NCBI GenBank assembly: GCA_002841315.1
Contig: PHEW01000001.1
Location: 484,853-548,852, forward strand
Direction of reading: 5' to 3'
Length of the DNA stretch: 64,000 nucleotides
Source: Actinobacteria bacterium HGW-Actinobacteria-4
GTDB taxonomy: Bacteria > Actinomycetota > Actinomycetes > Actinomycetales > Demequinaceae
Shown here: positions 7,859 through 15,472 of the stretch, piece by piece
Position numbering within the stretch: the first letter of the stretch is position 1
Layout: every line of letters begins with the position of its first letter
The notes under the pieces: model-generated
Databases searched by the model: none
The model's input: the letters and a program-made list of their open reading frames with translations, nothing else
Told to the model about the DNA's origin: nothing
Made by a program: the position numbers and the translations under genes

Positions 7859-10800
7859 CTATTTCGTGACGGGTTTGCGCTCAAAAGGCTTGTACTCGGT
7901 GTGAAGCAAGTGGTGCGCGACCTCAGAGTTGGGCTCTCCAAAGAAGTCCTCGTAGAGCTTCATGACATCGGGGTTGTCTTGCGAGCCGCGAATCACGGAC
8001 GCGTTGTCGATGTTGTTGAGGACTTGTTCTCGCGCAGCCATGACGCCCGCAAGTTCTGGGACGGGGTGCCCCGCTCCTTGGACGCAGCCACCAGGACATG
8101 CCATGACCTCGATGAGGTCAAAGCCCAGATCCTCACCGGCGAGGAGCTTCTTGACCAGGGGTTCGACGTTGCCGAGTCCCGAGATTGCGGCGACGGTGAG
8201 AGGTCGGCCATTGGCCACCACCGTCGCGGACTTCACCCCTGTGAAGCCCGCGACCGGTTGGTAGTCGAGGCGGCCCGTCAGCGGCTCTCCAGTGAGCTTC
8301 TCCACCGCCGCGCGGACGGCGGCCTCTGCGACTCCGCCGGATGCACCGAACAGGACGCCGGCACCGCTGACCTTCTGGTACGGGTGGTCAAACTCTGCCG
8401 GCACAATGTCCTCGCGTTCAAGGCGCAGCATCTGCGCCATCTCAAGGAACTCGGTGCTGGTGAGTACCGCGTCAACATCGCGGATCCCAAGAGGTGCGAA
8501 CTCTGGCCGGGCAGCCTCGTACTTCTTGGCGATGCACGGCACGATCGACACCACGTAGAGGTCGTCGAGGCTCACCCCCGCTTGCTGAGCGAAGTGATTC
8601 TTGACCGTTGCCCCCATCATTTGTTGCGGCGACTTGCAGCTGGACAGGTGAGGAATGATGTCCGGGTAGCGGCGCTCCACGAAGTTCACCCATCCCGGGC
8701 AGCAGGAGGTGAGGAGCGGCGACACACCATTGTTGGCGACCCGGTCAAAGAACTCTGTGGTCTCTTCCATGATGGTGAGGTCGGCTGCGAAAACGAAGTC
8801 GAACGCCTTGTCGAACCCAACCCGGCGCATCAAGCCAGCCATGAAGCCAGAGATGTCCTCGAAGGGAACGTTGTACTCGGAGGCGATCAGGCTGCGCACA
8901 GCCGGGGCCACAAAACCCACCACCACCTTGCTGGGATCGTTGATCGCGGTGAAGACGTCGCCGCGCTCGCGCACGTAGTCCAGCGCGCCAGTGGGGCACG
9001 CTCGTACGCACTGGCCGCACGAGACGCAATCGGTTTGGTCGAGCGTCAGTCCGTTGTGTGTGCCGACCGCGAGCTTGCCGTCCTTGTACTGGAAGGCGAG
9101 CACGCCCGGGCCCATGATCTCTGCGCAGGTGGAGACGCAGAGGCTGCAACTGATGCACTTGTTGTGGTCAAGACGAATAAACGGGTGGTCTTCGACAATG
9201 GGCGTGCGGGGGCGCACGTGGAGAGGCAGTGAGAACGTCACGCCGTGAGACGTCGCGGCGTCGCGCAGCGAGCAGTTGGACTGCTTGGCGCACCCGCAGG
9301 TGAGGCAGCGCGAGGCTTCTGCGCGGGCCTGCTCTTCAGTGAGCGCGAACTCCACCTCGGGGAAGCCATCGAGGCGTTCGCTCACGGGAAGCTCGTGTTG
9401 CTTGGCCCGGCCCAGTTTCGGCAGGTCCTCGAACTCGTCGCGCGGGAGGTCTTCGAGCGATCCGCGGCTGCACGCGTAGTCCTCATGGCCGGGAACCACG
9501 ACGCCGTGGGTGACGAACTGGTCAATTGCTGTCGCGGCGCGACGTCCCGCAGCGATGGCGCGGATCACCGTGGCAGGCCCGGTGACGCAGTCGCCGCCGG
9601 CGAACACTTTGGCCTCGGAAGTTTGCATGGTGAGGCCATTGATGTCGACGTCGCCCCACTTGTTGAGGCGCACGGGGAGGTCGTTGTAGAGGAAGCCGGT
9701 GTCGGTGGACTGGCCGATCGCTCCGATGATCGCGTCGGTGCGGATCACGAAGTCGCTGCCGTCAACCGGCACGGGGCGGCGGCGTCCCGAACGGTCGGGC
9801 TCGCCAAGCTCCATGCGGATGCAGTGGAGTTCCTTGGCGCCGTCGGCCACTTCGTCAATCCGTGTGGGCGCGACCAAGAAGACCATCTCGACGCCTTCCC
9901 GGATGGCTTCTTCCACCTCGATGGATTGTGCCGGCATCTCGTCACGCGTGCGCCGGTACACGAGTTTGACGTGCTTGGCGCCTTTGCGTAGCGCAGTGCG
10001 CGCGCAGTCGATTGCGGTGTTGCCACCACCGATCACCACCACGGTGTCTCCGAGCGGCACGTCCTTGCCCTGCACCACATGGCGGAGGTAGGTGATGCCC
10101 AGCTCCACGCCCGGGGTCTGGTCGCCGTCTACGTGAAGCGGCGTTGCACCCCAGGAGCCCACGGCCAGGTAGACGGCGTCGAAGCCTTCCTTCAGCTTCT
10201 CGAGACTCAGGTGGGTGCCGAGAGCCTTGCCGGTCTCAATACGCACTCCCAGGGCCTTGATTTGACCGATCTCCTTGTCGAGCGTCTCCGCCGGCAGCCG
10301 GTAGTCGGGGATGCCGTAGCGCATCATTCCGCCGGCCTCAGCTTGGCGTTCGTAGACGGTCACGTCGTGACCGGCGATCGCGAGGTAGTTGGCGGCCGAC
10401 AGTCCCGAGGGACCTGCACCCACGATGGCGACGCGCTTGCCCGTAGACTCGGCCACGCGCGGCATCCACGGGGTCTCGCGCTGCATGTCCCAGTCGGCAG
10501 CGAAGCGCTTGACGGCGTTGATCGCGACCGGCTCATCCACCAGGCTGCGCCGGCACTCCGACTCACACGGATGCGGGCACACGCGTCCGCACACGGACGG
10601 GAACGGGTTGCGATCCTTGATCACGCGAACGGCGGCCTCATAGTTGCCGTCGGCTACCAGGCGCAGGTACGTCTGGATGTCGATGTTCGCGGGGCAGGTC
10701 TGGACGCACGGCGCAATGCAGTCAGCGTTGTGGTCACACAGGAGTTGCTCTAGCCGAACCTTGCGGTAGGCCTCGAGCCGCGGCGTGTGGGTTTGGATCT

Positions 10801-11035
10801 CCAACCCAGGTTGGACGGGGGTGAGGCAAGCCTTGACGTCGCGGGGGGCATCGGCCCCCACCTCGACCACGCACAGTCCGCAACTGCCGTTGGATCGCTC
10901 AAGCCGGATGTCGTGACAAAGCGAGGGCACCTCAATACCCTCTTTGGTCAGCGCTTGGAGGATCGTGAGGCCGGACTCGACCTCCATCTCGCGGTCATTG
11001 ACCTTGATGGTGATGCGTTCGCTGTGTTCAGACAC
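7859..11035 (-). CDS. NAD(P)-linked [FeFe] hydrogenase fused to GltD-like flavoprotein module
   Basis: A 1058-residue multidomain enzyme. In order: a plant-type [2Fe-2S] domain (C at ~40, 52, 55, 70), a GltD-type cysteine region (CIAPCVQTCP, CGRVCPHPCESEC), an FAD site (GAGPSGLSAAN near 205), an NAD(P) site (VIGGGNTAIDCA near 345), an extra Cys cluster (CLTCGC), two ferredoxin [4Fe-4S] motifs (CISCSLCVSTC, CVSCGQCVRAC), then the H-cluster domain with TSCCPGW, VPCIAKKYE and EVMACPGGCVQGAGHP, and a small-subunit-like tail (HLLHTEY). It should couple H2 evolution or uptake to NAD(P)H. The GTG start follows GGAGGT by 5 nt. It heads an operon with an ABC importer. HydEFG maturases, which it would need, are not in the window. 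The GltD fusion matches what is usually called group A2. Confidence 0.92.
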   Translation of the reverse strand: MSEHSERITIKVNDREMEVESGLTILQALTKEGIEVPSLCHDIRLERSNGSCGLCVVEVGADAPRDVKACLTPVQPGLEIQTHTPRLEAYRKVRLEQLLCDHNADCIAPCVQTCPANIDIQTYLRLVADGNYEAAVRVIKDRNPFPSVCGRVCPHPCESECRRSLVDEPVAINAVKRFAADWDMQRETPWMPRVAESTGKRVAIVGAGPSGLSAANYLAIAGHDVTVYERQAEAGGMMRYGIPDYRLPAETLDKEIGQIKALGVRIETGKALGTHLSLEKLKEGFDAVYLAVGSWGATPLHVDGDQTPGVELGITYLRHVVQGKDVPLGDTVVVIGGGNTAIDCARTALRKGAKHVKLVYRRTRDEMPAQSIEVEEAIREGVEMVFLVAPTRIDEVADGAKELHCIRMELGEPDRSGRRRPVPVDGSDFVIRTDAIIGAIGQSTDTGFLYNDLPVRLNKWGDVDINGLTMQTSEAKVFAGGDCVTGPATVIRAIAAGRRAATAIDQFVTHGVVVPGHEDYACSRGSLEDLPRDEFEDLPKLGRAKQHELPVSERLDGFPEVEFALTEEQARAEASRCLTCGCAKQSNCSLRDAATSHGVTFSLPLHVRPRTPIVEDHPFIRLDHNKCISCSLCVSTCAEIMGPGVLAFQYKDGKLAVGTHNGLTLDQTDCVSCGQCVRACPTGALDYVRERGDVFTAINDPSKVVVGFVAPAVRSLIASEYNVPFEDISGFMAGLMRRVGFDKAFDFVFAADLTIMEETTEFFDRVANNGVSPLLTSCCPGWVNFVERRYPDIIPHLSSCKSPQQMMGATVKNHFAQQAGVSLDDLYVVSIVPCIAKKYEAARPEFAPLGIRDVDAVLTSTEFLEMAQMLRLEREDIVPAEFDHPYQKVSGAGVLFGASGGVAEAAVRAAVEKLTGEPLTGRLDYQPVAGFTGVKSATVVANGRPLTVAAISGLGNVEPLVKKLLAGEDLGFDLIEVMACPGGCVQGAGHPVPELAGVMAAREQVLNNIDNASVIRGSQDNPDVMKLYEDFFGEPNSEVAHHLLHTEYKPFERKPVTK

Positions 11036-11389
11036 CGGGACCTCCGACTGCTTCGTTGACAGTCTGACGTTGTGGACCGGGGGACTGCGGCCTTGGAGCG
11101 GGTACCGAAAGTCTCGACACCTACTTTCAGACTACGAGCGTGCTGGGGCGACACCGCTGGACCTAGGTCCTAACGGGGCGGACGATCGCCGCCCCGCTGC
11201 TTGCGCTCTGCGCCTACTGCCTGCACTCGCTGCCAGCATCCCCACCCGCACCAGCAGTTCACCGGCACCTTCCTTTGCCCGCGCGTCAGCGAGGCCTATA
11301 CCTCGACGCCGCGATGCATCCCATATGGGGCATTTGTCCGAGTTTAGGGGTACTCTCGTAGTGAAGCATCAACTACTAGGAGGCATCTC
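11036..11389. other. Divergent intergenic region between hydrogenase operon and DUF6458 gene
   Basis: This 354-bp stretch holds no gene I can support on either strand. It contains the hydrogenase ribosome-binding site (GGAGGT on the minus strand), the dyad at 11107-11128, a perfect 8-bp GC stem-loop (CGGGGCGG / CCGCCCCG, 11174-11196) and the AGGAGG site of the DUF6458 gene just before 11390. I could not pick convincing -35/-10 pairs. Confidence 0.6.
11107..11128. promoter_or_regulatory. Inverted repeat upstream of the hydrogenase operon
   Basis: GAAAGT, ten bases, then ACTTTC: a symmetrical element 72-93 bp upstream of the hydrogenase GTG. A second pair of arms (AGTCT at 11110 and AGACT at 11129) overlaps it. 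The position suits an operator for a redox or fermentation regulator. It does not match the Rex or FNR consensus that I know. Confidence 0.35.
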
Positions 11390-11605
11390 ATGGCACTCGG
11401 TACAGGAATCTTCTTCCTCGTCCTCGGCGCGATTCTGACATTCGCCGTGGGCGACAGCGTCGAAGCCGTTAACCTCGTCTTGATCGGCTACATCTGCATG
11501 GGTGCAGGTGTGCTCGCCATCATCCTGTCGCTGATCGTCAACGCCCAGCGAAGCAACACCACGCACCACGAGGTCGTGGAACGCACCGAAGACACCACCC
11601 ACTAG
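11390..11605 (+). CDS. DUF6458-like small membrane protein
   Basis: A 71-residue protein with two hydrophobic helices (residues ~4-22 and 30-52) joined by a short loop (GDSVEAVNL) and a polar, His-containing tail. Size and layout match a family of small actinobacterial membrane proteins of unknown role (DUF6458 by recall). AGGAGG lies 6-7 nt before the ATG. It appears monocistronic: a strong stem-loop follows 15 nt after its stop. Confidence 0.7.
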   Translation: MALGTGIFFLVLGAILTFAVGDSVEAVNLVLIGYICMGAGVLAIILSLIVNAQRSNTTHHEVVERTEDTTH

Positions 11606-11620
11606 ACCCCCCGGTAGTAC

Positions 11621-11663
11621 CTGAGCCCCAGCCGGTTGTCCCCCTCGACCTGCTGGGGCTCAG
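11621..11663 (+). terminator. 12-bp perfect stem-loop after DUF6458 gene
   Basis: CTGAGCCCCAGC and GCTGGGGCTCAG are exact reverse complements separated by 19 nt. The T-run is missing, as is common in high-GC Actinobacteria. It separates the DUF6458 gene from the ABC-F transcription unit. Confidence 0.65.
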
Positions 11664-11721
11664 CCGTGTCGCCCCCTATGCCCCTGCGTGATAACTTGGG
11701 CCTCAGGTACCCATCCGCCTC

Positions 11722-11803
11722 AAGGAGCCTCCGTTGAAGATCTAAGGTCGCCAGGCGTTCGCGTCTGGCCGTGTGTCCACCCCACCCAGACCTTGATCGA
11801 GGC
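11722..11803 (+). promoter_or_regulatory. Candidate translational attenuator with leader mini-ORF before ABC-F gene
   Basis: AAGGAG (11722-11727) is followed after 6 nt by TTG AAG ATC TAA (11734-11745), a three-codon ORF. The left arm 11739-11749 (GATC, bulged T, AAGGTC) is complementary to 11789-11798 (GACCTTGATC). Beyond an internal bulge, GCCTC (11727-11731) is complementary to GAGGC (11799-11803), which contains the ABC-F ribosome-binding site. An inner hairpin with a TTCG loop (stem 11750-11757 / 11762-11769) nests inside. In this fold the ABC-F site is masked while the leader lies in the opposing arm, so a ribosome paused on the leader would free it. Complementarity is seen directly; the mechanism is inferred from known antibiotic-responsive ABC-F and erm leaders. 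Confidence 0.5.
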
Positions 11804-11806
11804 ACC

Positions 11807-13414
11807 ATGTCTTCTGCGTATCTGTCCTTTTCTCACCTTCACTTCTCGTGGCCCGACGGCACGGCGGTGCTCGCCGACGCGGGCGGCGCGCTGAGCGCTG
11901 GCCTGACCGCCGTGGTGGGCGCCAACGGGGCTGGCAAGTCCACCCTGCTGCGGTTGCTTTCGGGCGAGTTGGCGCCTGCGCGCGGCATCGTGACGTGCTC
12001 CGGCGCGCTTCGCTACGTGCCGCAAGACGTCACTCTTAACTCCACCGCGTGGGCCGACGACATCTTGGGGATCGCGCACATCCGCGCGGCGCTCCGAGCG
12101 ATCGAGGCCGGCTCGACCGACCCTGCTCACTATGACCTCGCCGATGGCAGCTGGGACATCGAGGAGCGAGCGACCGCGACGCTATCCCAGGTCGGACTTC
12201 CACCTGACACCCTCGACCGCCAGGTGGGGGAGCTCTCTGGCGGCGAGACCATGAAGCTATCGCTAGCATCGGCGCTGCTCGACCAGCCCGATGTCCTGCT
12301 GCTCGACGAGCCCACCAACAACCTCGACACCCAGGCCAGTGCCAGGCTGATCCGTGCACTCTCGAGCCGCAAGGGAGCAACACTGGTGGTCAGCCACGAT
12401 AGGGCACTGTTGCGGGAGGCCGATGCTGTGGGCGAGTTGCGCGCAGGCAGGTTGCGTTGGTTTGGCGGCAACATTGACGACTACGAGGCGGCGCTCGCGG
12501 TCGAGCAGGCTGCGGTGCTACAGGCGGTGCGGACGGCGGAGGCCACGGTGGCACGCGAGCACCGCGAACTGCGTTCTCACGTGGAAGGCGCTGGCAAGCG
12601 CAAGCGCGTGGGCGACAAGGCCGCGAGGAATGGCATGCCGAAGATGGTGGTGAATGCCAAGAAGAATCAGGCGCAGGCCACCTTGGCACGCGTCACGGGC
12701 ATTCACGAGGAGCGGCTGGCCGCGGCGCGCGAGCGGCTTGAGGCGGCCGAGAGCGCCGTCATCGAGACGCCAGCCATCCGCGTGGACCTGCCGGAAAGCG
12801 CGGTGCCGCCGCGGCGGGACGTGGCGACCGTGGCGTCGGCCGTCTTGCGTAACGGGCCTGTGGCCACGCTGGCCGTCAAGGGACCCGAGCGCATCGCGGT
12901 GATCGGCGCCAATGGCGCTGGCAAGACCACGCTGATCGAGACGTTGGTGGGAGCGGTGCCCGCGAGCGGCGGGACGGTCGAGGTGCATGTGCCCGTGGGC
13001 TACCTGCCGCAGCGGCTCGACGTGCTCGACAACGCGCTGACCGTGGTGGACAACGTTCGGATGCGCGCGCCAGGTGCGAGTCCGCACGAGGTGCGTGCCG
13101 CGCTGGCGCGGTTCTTGTTTCGCGGGCGCGATGGCGACGCGCTCGCCGCGACCCTGTCTGGGGGCGAGCGGTTCCGGGCTTCGCTCGCGTGCGTGCTCCT
13201 GGCGCGGCCCTCGCCTCAGTTGCTGTTGCTCGACGAGCCCACCAACAATCTGGACTTCGCGTCGCGGGATCAGCTGGTGAGCGCCCTCGCCGAGTATCGC
13301 GGGGCGCTGCTGGTGGCGAGCCACGACACGGAGTTCTTGGCCGCGATCGGGATCACGCGGTGGATCGAAGTCACGGGTTCGGAGGTGGCACCGCCGGTGA
13401 CACGCGCCGAGTGA
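11807..13414 (+). CDS. ABC-F family ATPase
   Basis: A 535-residue soluble protein with two complete ABC domains and no membrane segments, the ABC-F layout. Domain 1 has GANGAGKSTLL and GELSGGETMKLSLA, followed by LLLDEPTNNLD; domain 2 has GANGAGKTTLI, ATLSGGERFRASLA and LLLDEPTNNLD. The inter-domain linker (~residues 235-310) is rich in basic and Ala/Glu residues, as expected for the arm that reaches the ribosomal P-site. ABC-F proteins act on the ribosome, as translation factors or antibiotic-protection (ARE) proteins. The ATG at 11807 is preceded by GAGG; an upstream in-frame extension adds only low-complexity residues. The structured leader with a mini-ORF hints at an inducible ARE-like role, but sequence alone does not settle this. 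Confidence 0.85.
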   Translation: MSSAYLSFSHLHFSWPDGTAVLADAGGALSAGLTAVVGANGAGKSTLLRLLSGELAPARGIVTCSGALRYVPQDVTLNSTAWADDILGIAHIRAALRAIEAGSTDPAHYDLADGSWDIEERATATLSQVGLPPDTLDRQVGELSGGETMKLSLASALLDQPDVLLLDEPTNNLDTQASARLIRALSSRKGATLVVSHDRALLREADAVGELRAGRLRWFGGNIDDYEAALAVEQAAVLQAVRTAEATVAREHRELRSHVEGAGKRKRVGDKAARNGMPKMVVNAKKNQAQATLARVTGIHEERLAAARERLEAAESAVIETPAIRVDLPESAVPPRRDVATVASAVLRNGPVATLAVKGPERIAVIGANGAGKTTLIETLVGAVPASGGTVEVHVPVGYLPQRLDVLDNALTVVDNVRMRAPGASPHEVRAALARFLFRGRDGDALAATLSGGERFRASLACVLLARPSPQLLLLDEPTNNLDFASRDQLVSALAEYRGALLVASHDTEFLAAIGITRWIEVTGSEVAPPVTRAE

Positions 13415-13452
13415 GCGGGGCGCCGTCAGAGGCCGTGACTAGGCTCGGCACT

Positions 13453-13818
13453 ATGGCCGTCAGTCAGTCCCGCCGGGCGCGTGCGGCGCGCAAGCGCAAG
13501 CGTCGCGTGGACGCCGCTGGTAGCGACCTCACCGCAGCTCAATGGGCACTGATCCTCAATGCCTGGGGGACGTGCGCGTATTGCGAAACCCCAGCATCGG
13601 CCGATGCTGTGTTACAGAAAGACTGTGTGCTCCCCATTTCTCGGGGCGGCCGGTACACCGTGGACAACGTGGTGCCCGCGTGCCGGTCCTGCAACGCGAG
13701 CAAGTGCAACGAGGAAGTGACGCACTGGATGCGGCGCAAGCGGCTGGACGAGGCGCGGTTCCTGGTGAGGTTCTATGAGGTGACGCGGGAGCTGATGGCG
13801 GTGGAGGAGGCGGTATGA
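13453..13818 (+). CDS. HNH-endonuclease-like protein with altered first His
   Basis: A 121-residue protein with a basic N-terminus (RRARAARKRKRR) and an HNH-type zinc fold: CAYC, then KDCVLPISRGGRYTVDNVVPACRSCNASK. In the family the first motif is normally D-H followed by a hydrophobic residue and P; here it reads D-C. The zinc-binding CxxC pairs, the Asn of DN and the CN..K end are intact. It may therefore be a catalytically weakened or metal-altered nuclease. The ATG is chosen at MAVSQS; a GTG 18 nt upstream is also possible. Its stop overlaps the next start as ATGA. The palindrome at 13593-13608 lies inside this gene. Confidence 0.7.
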   Translation: MAVSQSRRARAARKRKRRVDAAGSDLTAAQWALILNAWGTCAYCETPASADAVLQKDCVLPISRGGRYTVDNVVPACRSCNASKCNEEVTHWMRRKRLDEARFLVRFYEVTRELMAVEEAV

Positions 13819-14390
13819 CTCAGGTGGTGTTGTTGCATTCGGCGTTGGGGTTGACTCAGCATGTGCTCGATTGGGCGGAGGCGCTGCGCGAAGACGGGCA
13901 CACCGTGGTGACGCCTGACCTGTTTGGTGGCGAAGTGTTTGGCGACCTGGACGCGGGGGTGGAGAAGGTGGACGGCGAGGGGTTTGCGTCGTTTGTCGCG
14001 GTGGCTCGCGGGCAGGTTGCTGGCCTTGACGGGCCGCGGGTGTACGCCGGGTTCTCGCTGGGCGGCGGGGTCGCGGAGGTGCTCGCGCTCCAAGATCCGC
14101 AGGCGGTGGGGCTCGTGGTGGTGACCGGGGCTGTCTCTCCGGCTTGGTTCGACATCACGGCGTGGCCGGCGGGGCTCGCGGCGCAGTTGCACGCGGCCAA
14201 CGGTGATCCATGGCTCGAGCCCGATGAGAACGCGGCGCTGGTGGCGCTCGCGGATGGGGCGTGCGAGGAGTTCGAGTATTCGACTGACGGCCACCTGTTT
14301 GCGTTCGAGGGCTGGCACGAGTACGACGAGGACGCGTCGCACCTACTGTTCGAGCGGGTGAGCGACTTCCTCGCAGCGCTCGACAAGTAG
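13815..14390 (+). CDS. Dienelactone-hydrolase-like alpha/beta hydrolase
   Basis: A 191-residue alpha/beta hydrolase. It begins VVLLHSALGL and has the nucleophile elbow GFSLGGG (Ser replaces the Cys of classical dienelactone hydrolase), LVVVTGAVSP in the following strand, and a late DGHLFAFEGWHEYDE segment that carries the catalytic His. The protein belongs to the small DLH-like group common in Actinobacteria. It overlaps the HNH gene by 4 nt. Substrate unknown; ester or lactone hydrolysis is the reasonable expectation. Confidence 0.75.
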   Translation: MTQVVLLHSALGLTQHVLDWAEALREDGHTVVTPDLFGGEVFGDLDAGVEKVDGEGFASFVAVARGQVAGLDGPRVYAGFSLGGGVAEVLALQDPQAVGLVVVTGAVSPAWFDITAWPAGLAAQLHAANGDPWLEPDENAALVALADGACEEFEYSTDGHLFAFEGWHEYDEDASHLLFERVSDFLAALDK

Positions 14391-14400
14391 GCGGAGCCCG

Positions 14401-15375
14401 CTAGTCGCGGCGAATTCCGAGGGCGTCTATGGCGGCGACCTGCTCGGGGTCCAGCGAGCCGGCGTCTTCCGCGTCCACGATCTGCCGGAGCTCTTCGCGG
14501 TTCTTCACGCCCACGATCACGGTGTCCACGCCCTCCATCCCCAGGGCGTAGCGGTGGGCCACGATCGCGGGATCCTCGCCCCACTGCTCACACAGCGCGC
14601 GGAAGGGTGCGGCGCGGTCGTAGTCGATTGACTCGGGGTGAGTGTCCTCGAGCTCGCGGTCGATCACCGCGCACAGCCCGCCGGCCTGGACCACGCGGAT
14701 GCCCATCACTCCCACGCCGTTGGCGTTCGCCGCTCGGATGACGTCGCGCGGGCGGGCGGCGCCGCGGCCGTCGGTCAGCGTGCCGGGGCTGTCGAGCAGG
14801 TTCGCTACGGATTGCACGGCGGCTGGCTTCGCATCGCGCTGCACCGCATCGATGATCGCTTGCGGCATGTCCACGCCTGTGAGGCCCCAGGCGCCGATGA
14901 GCCCCTCTGTGACGAGCCGCTCGAACGCCGGAATGACCTCGTCGGTGTAGGCGTCCCAGCGCGTGTGACCCTCCACCTGGGCCTCGGAGGGGCCGCCCTC
15001 CCAGGGCTCCCGCTGCCGGATGTGCCCGTGCAAGAAGAACAGGTCCACGTGGTCGAGCCGCATGTCGGCGAAGCTCTTCTCGAGCGACGCGCGGAACTGG
15101 GCGTAGGCGGTGCCGGCCTCGAAGTTGCCGATCCCGCACTTGGTCGTGATCCGTATCCCGTCTGGCAGGCGGCCGTCGAAGGCTTCGCCAATGAGCTCTT
15201 CGCATACGTTGTAGCCGGGGGCGGAGTCCAGCAAGTTGATGCCGTGGTCCGGGGCTTCGCGCAGCGTGGCGATGCCCTCCTCGCGGGTGGTGGGTCCCCA
15301 CAGCGCGCCGATGCCACCTCCGCCCAGCGTGAGGCGGCTAACGTTCTCAAGCGGTCCAAGCGTGGTGGTGTCCAT
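14401..15375 (-). CDS. Aldo/keto reductase (first MerR-regulated copy)
   Basis: A 324-residue NAD(P)H-dependent aldo/keto reductase. The tetrad can be followed: Asp in NLLDSAPGYN, Tyr in the same motif, Lys in RITTKCG and His in LFFLHGH. The NADPH-binding end is TVIVGVKNREEL. The start at MDTTTLG is chosen because a MerR-type promoter (TTGACT, 19 bp, TAGCGT) ends 7 nt before this ATG; the longer frame upstream would cross the operator. The promoter is shared in design with the reductase at 18274 and the MerR gene at 18377, so all three probably respond to one signal, plausibly an electrophilic aldehyde. Confidence 0.85.
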   Translation of the reverse strand: MDTTTLGPLENVSRLTLGGGGIGALWGPTTREEGIATLREAPDHGINLLDSAPGYNVCEELIGEAFDGRLPDGIRITTKCGIGNFEAGTAYAQFRASLEKSFADMRLDHVDLFFLHGHIRQREPWEGGPSEAQVEGHTRWDAYTDEVIPAFERLVTEGLIGAWGLTGVDMPQAIIDAVQRDAKPAAVQSVANLLDSPGTLTDGRGAARPRDVIRAANANGVGVMGIRVVQAGGLCAVIDRELEDTHPESIDYDRAAPFRALCEQWGEDPAIVAHRYALGMEGVDTVIVGVKNREELRQIVDAEDAGSLDPEQVAAIDALGIRRD

Positions 15376-15382
15376 GACTCTC

Positions 15383-15413
15383 ACGCTAGACCTTCGAGTG
15401 CACTCGAAGTCAA
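15383..15413 (-). promoter_or_regulatory. MerR-type promoter/operator of first aldo/keto reductase
   Basis: On the minus strand: TTGACT (15413-15408), 19-bp spacer, TAGCGT (15388-15383), then 7 nt to the ATG. The spacer region holds a perfect 18-bp palindrome, CTTCGAGTGCACTCGAAG (15392-15409). The long spacer and dyad are hallmarks of MerR-family activation, and the transcript should be leaderless. Confidence 0.75.
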
Positions 15414-15472
15414 CTGCGGGCATCCCCTGGTTCGGGTATGCGCGCCTGAAGTGGGCCACCTACTGTAACGGT

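Noticed and set aside
7640..9232. Long plus-strand open frame (530 codons) opposite the hydrogenase
   Set aside because: Antisense shadow of a high-GC gene; composition is His/Arg/Val-rich without domain motifs, and the minus-strand gene is unmistakable.
11107..11128. Rex or FNR binding site upstream of hydrogenase
   Set aside because: Neither TTGTGAA-N4-TTCACAA nor TTGAT-N4-ATCAA is present; kept only as an unnamed dyad.
12518..13324. 268-codon minus-strand frame opposite ABC-F
   Set aside because: His/Arg-rich shadow; both ABC domains on the plus strand are complete.
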